Below the pieces are notes generated by a model. It was not told where the DNA came from and searched no databases. It saw nothing but the letters and a program-made list of their open reading frames with translations. This document shows positions 33,341 to 43,109 of a stretch of 64,000 nucleotides of DNA, in pieces. The stretch is from Prorocentrum cordatum (taxonomy: Eukaryota > Sar > Dinophyceae > Prorocentrales > Prorocentraceae), in contig CAUYUJ010014604.1 in NCBI GenBank assembly GCA_963575745.1, forward strand, positions 692,023 to 756,022, written 5' to 3'. Position 1 is the first letter of the stretch. Each line of letters starts with the position of its first letter. Made by a program: the position numbers and the translations under genes.

Positions 33341-35325
33341 CATCACCCATTTCGGCACACCCCTCACACGCTTCGTGGCCCCATAGGGAGCTCCACCGAA
33401 GGTCCCAGTGGGTGTGCCCGCATGCGTCCCGCACACCCATGTCGGCCCACCCCTCACACGTTTCGTGGCCCCATCAAAGGGGGCTCCGCCGAAGGTCCCA
33501 GTGGGTGTGCCCGCATGCGTCCCGCACGCACACATTTCGGCACACCCCTCACACGTTTCGGGGCCCCATAGGGAGCTCCACCGAAGGTCCCAGTGGGTGT
33601 GCCCGCATGCGTCCCGCACGCCCATTTTGGCACACCCTTCACACGTGTCGTGGCCCCATAGGGAACTGCACCGAAGGTCCCAGTGGGTGTGCCCGCATGC
33701 GTTCCGCACACTGATTTCGGCCCACCCCTCACACGTTTCGTGGCCCCATAGGGAGCCCCACCGAAGGTCTCAGTGGGTGTGCCCGCATGCGTCCCGCACA
33801 CCCATTTCGGCAAACCCCTCACACGTTTCGTGGCCCCATCGGGAACTCCACCGAAGGTCCCAGTGGGTGTGCCCGCATGCATCCCGCACACCCATGTCGG
33901 CCCACCCCTCACACGCTTCGTGGCCCCATAGGGAGCTCCTCCGAAGGTCCCAGTGGGTGTGCCCGCATGCGTCCCGCACACCCATTTCGGCCCACCCCTC
34001 ACACGTTTCGTGGCCCCATATGGGGGTTCCACCGAAGGTCCCAGTGGGTGTGCCCGCATGCGTCCCGCACACACACATTTCGGCCCATCCCTCACACGTT
34101 TCGTGGCCCCATCGGGAGCTTCACCGAAGGGTCCCAGTGGGTGTGCCCGCATGCGTCCCGCACGCCCATTTTGGCACACCCTTCACACGTTTCGTGGCCC
34201 CATGGGGAGCTCCACCGAAGGTCTCAGTGGGTGTGCCCGCATGCGTCCCGCACGCCCATTTCGGCCCATCCCTCACACGTTTCGTGGCCCCATAGGGAGC
34301 TCCACCGAAGGTCCCAGTGGGTGTGCCCGCATGCGTCTCGCACACCCATTTCGGTACACCCCATTCCACCGAAGGTCCCAGTGGGTGTGCCCGCATGCGT
34401 CCCGCACACCCATTTCGGGTTTCGTGGCCCCATAGGGAGCTCCACCGAAGGTCCCAGTGGGTGTGCCCGCATGCGTCCCGCACACCCATTTCGGCACACC
34501 CTCACACGTTTCGTGGCCCCATAGGGAGCTCCACCGAAGGTCCCAGTGGGTGTGCCCGCATGCGTCCCGCACACCCATTTCGGCACACCCCTCACACGTT
34601 TCGTGGCCCCATAGGGAGCTCCACCGAAGGTCCCAGTGGGTGTGCCCGCATGCGTCCCGCACACCCATTTTGGCACACCCTTCACATGTTTTGTGGCCCC
34701 ATAGGGAGCTCCACCGAAGGTCCCAGTGGGTGTGCCCGCATGCGTCCCGCACACCCATTTTGGCACACCCCTCATACGTTTCGTGGCCCCATAGGGAGCC
34801 CCACCGAAGGTCTCAGCGGGTGTGCCCGCATGCGTCCCGCACACCCATGTCGGCCCACCCCTCACACGTTTCGTGGCCCCATAGGGAGCTCCACCGAAGG
34901 TGACCGTGGCACAGTCCGCATGCGTTCCCGCCAGTCATGTCGGCACACCCCTCACACGTTTCGTGGCCCCATGGGGAGCTCCACCGAAGGTCCCAGTGGG
35001 TGTGCCCGCATGCGTTCCCGCCATTCATTTCGGCACACCCCTCACACGTTTCGTGGCCCCACAGGAACTTCACCGACGGTCCCCGTGGCGCAGTCCGCAT
35101 GCGTCCCCGCCATTCATTTCGGCACACCCCTCACACGTTTCGTGGCCCCATAGGAGCTCCGCCGAAGGTCCCAGTGGCACAGTCCGCACGCGTGCCCGCC
35201 ATTCATTTCGGCACACCCCTCACACGTTTCCTGGTCCCAAGGGGAACTCCACCGAAGGCCCCCGTGGCGCAGTCCGCATGCGTCTCCCTTGCCCAGTACA
35301 GCGTTACGTGGCCCCATATGGAGCC
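33341..35325. repeat. 87-bp satellite, main array
   Basis: About 22 tandem monomers, mostly 85-95 bp. The consensus includes TTTCGGCACACCCCTCACAC, GTTTCGTGGCCCCATAGGGA, GCTCCACCGAAGGTCCCAGT and GGGTGTGCCCGCATGCGTCC. Copies after about 34.9 kb diverge (CATTCATTTCGG). Where the period is a multiple of three, frames stay open for hundreds of codons on both strands. Confidence 0.97.
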
Positions 35326-35335
35326 CCACCGCAGG

Positions 35336-35640
35336 TCCCAGCCAGCCAGCTAGCTCTCTTTGCTCCGCGCAGCGGGCGACCCGCGCGCGTCGCTGGGACC
35401 CCTCCGGGGCGACCTGCGCGCGTCGCGGGGGCTCCGTGCTGCGTTCTGCCCAGCGCCTCGATCGCCCGTCGTCGCTCTGCCCAGCGGCAAGAGCCTTGCC
35501 CGCTATCAGCCAGCCAGCTAACTCTCTTTGCTCCGCGCAGTGGACGACCCGCGCGCGTCGCTGGGACCCCTCCGGGGCGACCTGCGCGCGTCGCGGGGAC
35601 TCCGCGCTGCGCTGCGCCCGCAGCCTTGGACTTGTGAGTG
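35336..35640. repeat. Direct repeat of about 100 bp, two copies
   Basis: CAGCCAGCTAGCTCTCTTTG..CCGCGCAG..CGACCCGCGCGCGTCGCTGG at 35343-35440 recurs at 35512-35612 with few changes; the spacing is 169 bp. Confidence 0.9.
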
Positions 35641-35982
35641 CGCGGGCAAAGAGGGAGTAAAGGAAGGGGAGGAAGCGGGCGCGATCCTCGCGGGGGGGCG
35701 CGCCGACATTGGCGTCGCGGCGCGCGGGCGATGCCGTCGGGGAGTCCTGGGGAAGCTCCTTGCGGCGGCCACGCCCAGCGTCACGAGTACTCAGAGGCAG
35801 TCATTGTCAAACTATTGACATTCATACACAAGTGCACCACGCTGTGTCATATTCGCATTCATGCACGTAGACTCGCTCGCACGCAGATTCATTCACAGTC
35901 AGACGCACGCGCGCAGATTCACCCGCGCTCAGTCTCCCTACGTACTCAGATCAATCGTTTCCGTTCGCGTTGTGTACCACGC

Positions 35983-36045
35983 CATTCATGTCGGCACACC
36001 CCTAGCACGGTTCGTTGCCTCATAGGGATCGCCACCGAAAAAGTG
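35983..36045. repeat. Stray 87-bp satellite monomer
   Basis: CATTCATGTCGGCACACCCC, then a diverged GGTTCGTTGCCTCATAGGGA and GCCACCGAA. It lies 650 bp beyond the array. Confidence 0.75.
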
Positions 36046-36189
36046 AATCACAATTGCGGTACTCGCACCTGCATATGGTTGGGTCCCTCGTCAGGCTAAT
36101 TTATCTTTATGTGCTAACGATATCGCCGGAGGGCGCCGCCCAAAATAATTATTTATTTTATTTTCTGAGCTAACGATATCGCCGGGGGG

Positions 36190-36345
36190 TTTACTGTTTG
36201 CTTCCCGGGGTTGCTTTGGCGCCTTGGACCGATAGTCCGGCGATTCGGGGTCCTCTTGGACCGTCTTGGTTCCTCTTGGGGCAGTCTTGCTTCGTTTTGG
36301 GGGTTTTTGGGCTTTGGGACCTCCCGTGGGTGGTCTGTGGACGAT
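36190..36345. repeat. TTGGG-rich dispersed repeat, copy 5 (short)
   Basis: GGTCCTCTTGGACCGTCTTGG and TTCCTCTTGGGGCAGTCTTG units. Confidence 0.6.
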
Positions 36346-36914
36346 GTCTCATGCCCTTTTGACTTTTGCTGCGCATTTTTTGGTTATTTTCTGTTTGTCT
36401 TCCAAAGCCCGCCTGTAGGAGGACATGCCCGACTTAACCCATCTCTATGAGTGGAATCGCCCCATCTCGATGCCAGTCTTAAGGATGATTTCAGTTTTGG
36501 TGGGCGCATCCCTGAGACTGTCATCGCCTTTTGGCTCGGCATTCTTAGGGATAGGGATAAAGTCGAGGCTGGTTAAATTTTCGGGCTCTCGGGGCCCTCC
36601 ACGGGTTGAACGACTCAGGATGAAGGAGCTGGTCTGGGGGATGGCCACGGGGTCCACGACTTATTTCCCTCATGGCCCGTTTCTCAGATGCTCGTTTTGG
36701 GGACCTTCCTGGGGCCCACCTAACAGATCTGTTCGACCCCAGTTCGACTCAAGTTCGACTCAAATTCGATTCAAGTTCGGCTCAGGTTCGACTCAGGTTC
36801 GACTCGAGGTCGACTCGAATCGACGGACGTTCGACGCAGCTTCGACGCACGAGTAGAGCGAGTGGCTCCAGGAAGGTTCCCAGAATGAGCAGTTCCTTCG
36901 AGGAAAAAACTGTA
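36346..36914. other. No gene; TTCGACTC minisatellite at its end
   Basis: 36738-36845 carries about ten 10-12 bp units of AGTTCGACTCA, similar in composition to 2.94-3.06 kb. The rest has no recognisable feature. Confidence 0.6.
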
Positions 36915-37075
36915 TGAACATACATTTTCGGAGTTCCCCGCGGATTTCTTGGATCTCTGCTGGACCTCCTGGCGGCGCCTCCGGTGCCCCCCCCGGGCGC
37001 GCTCCGCGCGCCAGGGAAGGGGGTAGACCCAAGAAATCCGCGCGGACCGTCCAGAGTTTACGTTGATGCTGTTTT
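36915..37075. mobile_element. Hairpin (foldback) element, copy 2
   Basis: The left arm GCGGATTTCTTGGATCTCTG pairs with the right-arm sequence CCAAGAAATCCGCGCGGA. The loop region has GGCGGCGCCTCCGG and GCGCTCCGCGCGCCAGGG. The ends are AACATACATTTTCGG and AGTTTACGTTGATG. Confidence 0.75.
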
Positions 37076-37324
37076 TTTCACTCTAGTCCAGGACACGCTT
37101 CCCTCATGACCGTGGGCGCCGGAGCGGAGGTAGGGAGGCGGCGGGCGGAAGGCCCCGGGGTCCAGAGCCCGTTTCCCTCAGGGCCCATTTCATTCCCTTC
37201 ATGCCAAGGCCCTGTGGCGTCCTGGGGGTCTCGGTCGGCCGCCAGCGCGCGCCAGTGCTAACTTTTTCGGGGCCCTGCGCGCCGGTGCCCCCGAGGATGC
37301 GTGTGGGGAGCGGTCTCCGCGGCT

Positions 37325-37500
37325 GCACATCGGCCATGCGCAGAGGGGGGTAGGGGGAGGGGGGAAGGTTTCTTTGAAGCACCCCTGCTGCTTAGATGGC
37401 GCGGGCCTTGTCTATAGATGTTAGGCGGGCGCCTTCTGAGAAGCAGCCTCATTCTAAGAAGTCTTCCCCCCTCCCCCTACCACACTATGCGCGGGGGTGT
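37325..37500. repeat. Inverted repeat around a 70-bp spacer
   Basis: GCGCAGAGGGGGGTAGGGGG (37339 on) pairs with the reverse complement of CCCCTACCACACTATGCGC (ending about 37490). The arms extend through AGGGGGGAAG on both sides. Confidence 0.75.
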
Positions 37501-37864
37501 GGTTTGGGATCGGCGGCGTTGGGGCCTGGGGGCACGGCACTATCCTCGTCGGGCCTCCTCGGGGCACGGCGGAGAATTCTATCGAGGTCCCCGCCTGCCC
37601 CCCAGGGTGCCCCCCAGGGTGCCCGTCGCAAACCGCGCCCCTCGCAAACCACACCCTTCGGACTCGCCGACGGTCGGCGGTTCCCTGGTCGGTGGTCGGT
37701 GGCCGAGGACCCGTGGCTTCGAAAAAGAAAAGCGCGCTCTTGCACTTGAGGATCCGTGCGGGAAGCGGTCGGCCGTGCCCTGGTCGGTGGCCGATGGCCG
37801 AGGCCCCGTGGTCTGTGGTCGGTGCCCTGTAGTTGGTGTCCCTCGAAGGTAGGGGAGGAAAAGG

Positions 37865-37980
37865 TAAAATGTATCCATACCGCTACCCTTGCCCCGTTTT
37901 CCCCTTTTTTGGCATCCTGGGAGGCCCTCGTCGCAACAGCTGGATTCGCCTCGAACTTCTGGTTAGAGCGCGCCTGTGGT
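37865..37980. repeat. Dispersed module preceding a hairpin element, copy 2
   Basis: CCATACCGCTACCCTTGCC, then GGCATCCTGGGAGGCCCTCG and TCGCAACAGCTGGATTCGCC; compare 10625-10745. Confidence 0.65.
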
Positions 37981-38009
37981 TGGTGCCGTGTGGTTGTCGA
38001 GGAACAGAA

Positions 38010-38175
38010 AGCGGCATAAACGTGAACTTTCGGAGATCCGCGTGGATTTCTTGGATCGGCGCTGGAACCCCCTGGCGGCGCCTCCGGCGCAGCCCCTTGC
38101 GCGCTCCGCGCACCAGGGTTCCAGCGCAGATCCAAGAAATCCGAGCGGAGATCCGAAAGTTCATGTTGATGCAGT
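38010..38175. mobile_element. Hairpin (foldback) element, copy 3, best preserved
   Basis: The left arm (about 38018-38078) has AACGTGAACTTTCGGAGATC and GGATTTCTTGGATCGGCGCT. The right arm (about 38113-38170), reverse-complemented, has AACATGAACTTTCGGATCTC and GGATTTCTTGGATCTGCGCT. Arms are about 58 nt with few mismatches, and the loop is about 35 nt. No coding capacity. Confidence 0.85.
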
Positions 38176-38272
38176 TCCTCTTCTTCTTCTTCTTCTTCTT
38201 CTTCTCCTTGTGGTGGGTGTTTTTACAACGGTGCCCTGGGCGGGAGGTATTGTTCGGGGTCGACGCGCTGAC

Positions 38273-38452
38273 ATGATTGTTATCTCTGCTCTGACTGTTG
38301 ACTTCGTTGGATGGGCTATTGCATGTCCAATTGCCCAGCTTGCCTCGTTTCCTGATTCTTTCCTAATTTTGTCATTCGCCTCTTATTTCCTCCCGCTACT
38401 CGGACATGTCTATAGCATCGCCAACGGTCCTTATGTCTGGATGCTTGTGTAG
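38273..38452 (+). other. Hydrophobic coding-like frame
   Basis: 60 codons from ATG (MIVISALTVDFVGWAIAC, then FLILSFASYFLPLLG) to a stop, with two hydrophobic stretches of about 18 residues. It may be a fragment of a membrane protein. It is followed by no other coding signal and could be chance. Confidence 0.25.
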
Positions 38453-39320
38453 ACCCCGCCACCGTGCCAGCATAACATCGAATCGCATTCTGGATAGTGT
38501 CGCCTTGAGGCCGTCCAGTCCCGCCCTCGTTCGGTGATCTCAGGGCCCCGGAAACCAGGATTGCCAGATCGGGGTGAGAGAAATGATGAAGAATAGAGAA
38601 GGGTTCGACCCACGGCTGTGGCTTTCTCGGGCGTGCCCACGTCCTGGTTTGTCGACGTCCCCGTTGGCGGGGCTCTGGTGATACTCGGGACGTCTTAGCC
38701 CAGTGCATGTTTGCCCTGTTGAGCTCCACCGATAGCACGTAGCCTGTGTCGGCCCTCATTGCGAGGCTTGCGTCGCGATGAAGGGCCTCGGTGGACAGGC
38801 ACACGTTGGCGCTAATACACGGTTGGCGCAAACACACGTTCTGAGGATCTTCGAGTCGTGGAGCCGCATTGGGCCGTCCAGTGACAGTGTTGTGAACTTC
38901 TGGGGTCTCTCTGAAGTCAGGGTCCATTTCGATCTGAACGATCCGATTCGATATCTCATGGCGCCAACATCACAGAGCGGATTTCGTTCGGACAACAATG
39001 GGATGGGCCTGGATTGTCGTGGAGAATTTCGTTCCCGATTTTGAAGTGAATGTCGTGCGGACCCTCTTGTCCAGGAAAGAAAACTACAACAAACATCCAC
39101 GTGAAATTCACTCCGTTTTTCGCTCGCCTTTTCAGGGCTTTGTACGGGCAGAGATCTGCGCGTAGTGAGATTTCGATTCAGGCCTGCCCGATCCGATTCG
39201 ATTCCGATATCCCGAAGGTCCGATATCCCGACGTTTTTGAGCTTAAGGCTTAAGAGGTGAACCTCCAGTCGGGCGATTACCTTTTGCCACTGGGCGCTTC
39301 TTGACCAGACTACGAGATAC
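38453..39320. other. No supported gene
   Basis: A 237-codon - frame overlaps this interval but has no recognisable motif and no codon regularity that I can see. Confidence 0.4.
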
Positions 39321-40946
39321 ATGCCCACGACGAGCATGCCTCGGCAGCCAGCTCTGCGCCAACCCGCAGCAAAGCACACCCGGACTGCTTTGCCCAAGAG
39401 CGCGGCCACGTGCGACGAGCATGGCGCCGGTTTCGGATCTCCCTTATGCCGCGAGTGGAGAGACGACACGGGCCAGACGTATCACATTCGATGTGGGACT
39501 ATAAGACCACGATGTGTGCCGATCGGCGCGCCACATCGCCCAGACGCAGCCCAGCGTTGGACGTGTACTTTTAGGGCAGAGGATGGCTATTCTAGGACGT
39601 TCGTTCTGACTCCTGACGAGCCCTCTGGCAAGATTTGGTGGGGATTCGGGAAGTCGTTCTATTGCGTGGTCGGCGCAGTGGCCCGCAGCGGCGTTCTGAG
39701 ATGGTACCAGCCCAGCTCAATGATTGCCTCCTCCGTCTGGAGGGCGAAGCCATTCGAAGATAAGCGCACAGCACGCGAACGACCAGTGCCCCTCAGTTCG
39801 TCAGTGGGCGCTCGGTCGCTCGCCAGATCAGGCCCAACAGTGAAGCTGGAGGTTCGGCCTAAGTGGCTGCCGAAGGAGGTCAGCACGAGGCTGGGCGATG
39901 AGCCGTGCCAGAGGTTGGTTGGTCAGGCGGCCGAGAGCAGCAACGGCGACGGCGAGAAGAAGGCGGCTGAGGACGAGGCGCTAGAAGTAGTGGATGCGCC
40001 TCCCAGGCCTGCTGACACTGACTGCTCTCAGGAGCACGGCCCCGTCGATGAGCCACGCTCGCGGGCGGAGCTGAGCGAGAAAACGGAGGCCAAGGACGAG
40101 GCGCTCAAAGCAGTAGATGCGCCTTCCAGGTCCGCTGTTACTAACTGCTCTGAGGAGCGCGGCCTCGTCGATGCGCCATGTTCGCGGGCGGAGCTTCCCT
40201 CGGCGCTGAGGCATTTGCTCGAACAGATGGCGAGCACCAGGAAACACCTCGAGGAGGGGCGTATCCAGGCACCGCAGGAGCCGCGGAGCCCGCCCGCTGT
40301 CGACGCCAGGCAGCAGGTGTATCCCAGCTTGTGCTGTGGATCGGACGGCAGCAGCACGGAGGAAGGCATCCCGCTGCCAGTGGAGCCCGCGCCCGCGGCT
40401 GAGGTGATCCAGACGAGCGGGGCCATCATCGAGCTTCAAGAGGGCTTCCGGACCCCGCCTGGCCTCGCAGCGCCCCCAGGCATGCCATGGGTTGGGCATG
40501 GACGAGGCGCCGCCTGGGCTCACCCCGCCGCCGGCATCCGACGCTTCCCCCCGCGAGCTGATCGGGCCCCAGCTCCCATGCTGAAGGGCGGGCCAGACGA
40601 CGAGACCCGCGCACGCTCCGACTCCTCGTGCACCGACGAGGCTGCTGAGCCCCCTGGGCCGGCGGGCCGGCAGGAGCCCGCGCAGGCGACGCCAGCGGGC
40701 GGCAAGGCAGGGGAGGCGCAGGGGAAGGTGCAAGAGCTCACCATCACCTTGGGCAGCAGATTCGACGATGCCCTTGGTTCCTTTCTGCGGCTCTCGAGCC
40801 ACAAGCTGGTCAACATCGACGATTGTATCATCGAGGTGAACCGGCAGAGGGGCCTGGCGGCGAAACCCATCGCGCAGCCGTGCCAGCTCCAGGTCGAGGA
40901 TGTCGTCATTGGCCAGAAGGCGCCGCACGATCCACAGCAGGCTTGA
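39321..40946 (+). CDS. 541-residue protein with internal tandem repeat, unknown
   Basis: Single open frame from ATG to TGA; upstream frames close soon before it. Residues 80-129 form a compact hydrophobic/aromatic segment (WTCTFRAEDGYSRTFVL, then KIWWGFGKSFYCVVG and VLRWY) that is probably a folded domain. Residues 216-251 and 257-292 are a tandem repeat (DEALEVVDAPPRPADTDCS; DEALKAVDAPSRSAVTNCS), each ending in SRAEL. Residues 294-480 are Pro/Ala/Glu-rich and probably disordered. The last 55 residues (ELTITLGSRFDDALGSFL) look folded again. No signal peptide or membrane helix. Same strand as the main gene array but 8 kb away from it. Family not recognised, and no leader relic is visible upstream. 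Confidence 0.7.
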   Translation: MPTTSMPRQPALRQPAAKHTRTALPKSAATCDEHGAGFGSPLCREWRDDTGQTYHIRCGTIRPRCVPIGAPHRPDAAQRWTCTFRAEDGYSRTFVLTPDEPSGKIWWGFGKSFYCVVGAVARSGVLRWYQPSSMIASSVWRAKPFEDKRTARERPVPLSSSVGARSLARSGPTVKLEVRPKWLPKEVSTRLGDEPCQRLVGQAAESSNGDGEKKAAEDEALEVVDAPPRPADTDCSQEHGPVDEPRSRAELSEKTEAKDEALKAVDAPSRSAVTNCSEERGLVDAPCSRAELPSALRHLLEQMASTRKHLEEGRIQAPQEPRSPPAVDARQQVYPSLCCGSDGSSTEEGIPLPVEPAPAAEVIQTSGAIIELQEGFRTPPGLAAPPGMPWVGHGRGAAWAHPAAGIRRFPPRADRAPAPMLKGGPDDETRARSDSSCTDEAAEPPGPAGRQEPAQATPAGGKAGEAQGKVQELTITLGSRFDDALGSFLRLSSHKLVNIDDCIIEVNRQRGLAAKPIAQPCQLQVEDVVIGQKAPHDPQQA

Positions 40947-41764
40947 CTGCATGTAAGAGTGACCCCTTTGCCAGAGCGACCTTCGGTGCGCGGCTTTCGG
41001 GGGGCGCGGGGGGGAGCAGACCCAAGCGCTCAGGCCGTTGCTGCCGCGTCGCACGCAACGATTGGCAAGGCGGGCTTCAAGTTTGGGGCTCTAAAGGATG
41101 GGGCCGCAATGACAGAGAGGGAGCTCAGGTTGCGTTCGCACTGTTTGAGGCACCTCGTCCCTCGGGCCCCATCCCTCGGGGTCTCATTTTTTGAGCCGCC
41201 CAAAGGCCCACTGTTGCGCTGGGTCGCTCCTGCGTGTGTCCGACAGGCCGCCGTTGCCGAGTCCCCCGCGGCGTCTGGGCCCGTGGCTGCGGCGAAGGGC
41301 TGCGCGGCGCTGGCGCCGGGTCCGGGAGGAACATGTTTTTGTTGAGATTCTGGCAAGCTGATTTGCCTGGCATTTTGCTCTCTGCTCCCCCCGTTCCTCC
41401 CCTCGAGGCCGTGCTGGCGGCCTCCACTGCGGCCGTGCTGGCGGCGGCCGCTGCGCCGCATCTACCTTCCGGACGGTGAGGGAGGTGGAGGTCAAGAGTC
41501 TTTCTTTCCCCCCCCACCTTCCCTCCCCTTTCCCCCTCCACCTTGCGCAATCTGAATACTACTCTTCTCGCTGTCTCTCTCTCTCTCTCTCTCCTGGTGA
41601 CGTCCGGAAGATGTTCGGCCCCCCTCCGCGTATTGTTCTTTTATAGAGGATTCAGTGTTTTTCCCCAAACAGCTTGCTGAACGGGGTGCTGTTGTGATAG
41701 AAACTAACTCTGGCCGAGGGAAGGCGGAGCAGAGACATCCTCACACACACACATTTTATGGTTT
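40947..41764. other. Downstream region with a weak coding-like frame
   Basis: A + frame at 40959-41345 contains AAMTERELRLRSHCLRHLV, which is not repeat-derived, but its opposite strand is equally open. 41500-41595 is pyrimidine-rich with a TC run. I do not call a gene. Confidence 0.3.
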
Positions 41765-42205
41765 TGGCCGTTTCGCTTGAGACATCCTCACAACTCTCGT
41801 TTCTGAGTTGGCCGGGATTGGCCGTTTCGCTTGAGACATCCTCGAAAAGTTGCGCTCCGGGACGCCGCGCGAGAGGTGGTCTGGGCCGTTTCGCCTGAGA
41901 CATCCTCGAAACTCTGAGCTCTGCGATGCCTTGCGCGAGGTGGTCCGGCCCGTTTCGCCTGAGACATCCTCGAAACTCTAACTCTGACTTCGGAGATGCC
42001 GCGCGAGAGGTGGTCCGGCCAGTTTCGCCTGAGACATCCTCGAATTTCTGAGCTCTGAGATGCCCTGCGCGAGGTGGTCCGGCCCGTCTCGCCTGAGACA
42101 TCCTTGCAACTCTGAGCTCTGAGATGCCGTGCGCAAGGTGGTCTGGCTTGTTTCGCACAAGACATTCTCGCAATTCTGAGCTCTCAGATGCCTCGCAAGA
42201 GGTGG
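41765..42205. repeat. 64-bp tandem repeat
   Basis: Seven copies of GAGACATCCTCGAAACTCTG, AGCTCTGAGATGCC.TGCGCG and AGGTGGTCCGGCCCGTTTCG. Minus-strand frames through it are repeat products. Confidence 0.95.
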
Positions 42206-42244
42206 TGTAGCCTGGGGGCCCAGAAGACAACATGTTACATATCA

Positions 42245-42370
42245 TTTATGGGCCCCTGTGAGCCTCAGGAGGCCCCAGAGAGGTCCAGGAGGTCGCAGGA
42301 CGCCCAGGACAGGCCCCAGGAGCCCCCAGGAGACCCCAGGAGGCTCCCAGGAGGCCCCAGGAGGCCCTCT
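42245..42370. repeat. CCAGGAGGCCC quasi-repeat
   Basis: About ten 10-12 bp units of CCCCAGGAGGC, close to a reverse-complement analogue of the TTGGG-rich family. Confidence 0.7.
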
Positions 42371-42565
42371 TTCTGCTTACTCGCTGCCCCCGTGGCTTGG
42401 TGACGGAGTCGGGAAGGAACTATTTTGCCTCTAAGCCCAAGGCGGCTTCTCTCGTGCTGGCAACATATGCCTCTTGTGGGGTGCCTCTTGGAGCTGCAGG
42501 CCGGCCTGGCCAGGTCCGCGGCGACCCAGGAACGGTCGCCAGGAGCACTGGCCAGGCGCAACCCC
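42371..42565 (+). repeat. 195-bp direct repeat, copy A
   Basis: Begins TTCTGCTTACTCGCTGCCCC and ends GGCCAGGCGCAACCCC. Identical to 42771-42965 except for one base (C at 42470, A at 42870). The offset is exactly 400 bp. Confidence 0.98.
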
Positions 42566-42770
42566 CCCGAAGGGAAGTGGATTGCAGCAGGCACGTAAAA
42601 AATGGGTGTGGGGGGCGGGAGCGCTAGACCCCGACCCTTGGAACAGGGCGCCTGCGCGCGAACCGAATCCAGCAAAACGCACGAGAAAACAAACGAGGAA
42701 GACGAACCAAGACCCGCGACCCCGCAGAAACCCCTTTCCCCGAGTGCACAGCCCCCTAAGAAAGGACGCC

Positions 42771-42965
42771 TTCTGCTTACTCGCTGCCCCCGTGGCTTGG
42801 TGACGGAGTCGGGAAGGAACTATTTTGCCTCTAAGCCCAAGGCGGCTTCTCTCGTGCTGGCAACATATGACTCTTGTGGGGTGCCTCTTGGAGCTGCAGG
42901 CCGGCCTGGCCAGGTCCGCGGCGACCCAGGAACGGTCGCCAGGAGCACTGGCCAGGCGCAACCCC
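42771..42965 (+). repeat. 195-bp direct repeat, copy B
   Basis: See copy A. It lies about 150 bp beyond the 3' end of the tyrosine-recombinase pseudogene, which is on the opposite strand. Confidence 0.98.
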
Positions 42966-43109
42966 GAGGAGGCGAGTTTTTACAAGTTCCCAGTGAAGCG
43001 CCTCCACAGAGGCATTGGTGAAACGCGCGCCTGGCGATGAGTGGCGGCTGGGACCGCCGTGCCACTCGAAGCTGTAGACACGGCGCGTAGCAGCTGATCG
43101 CACCGTTCT

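Noticed and set aside
33408-35153. Frames of 240-295 codons on both strands
   Set aside because: Produced by the 87-bp satellite period; kept only as a testable observation.
33341-35325. CRISPR array
   Set aside because: Monomers are contiguous, 85-95 bp, with no unique spacers, in a eukaryotic context.
38756-39469. 237-codon - frame overlapping the start of the 541-residue gene
   Set aside because: No motif, and it conflicts with the better-supported + gene.
40959-41345. 128-codon + frame after the 541-residue gene
   Set aside because: Some plausible residues, but the opposite strand has a longer frame and no start context or motif was found; listed only as a weak region.
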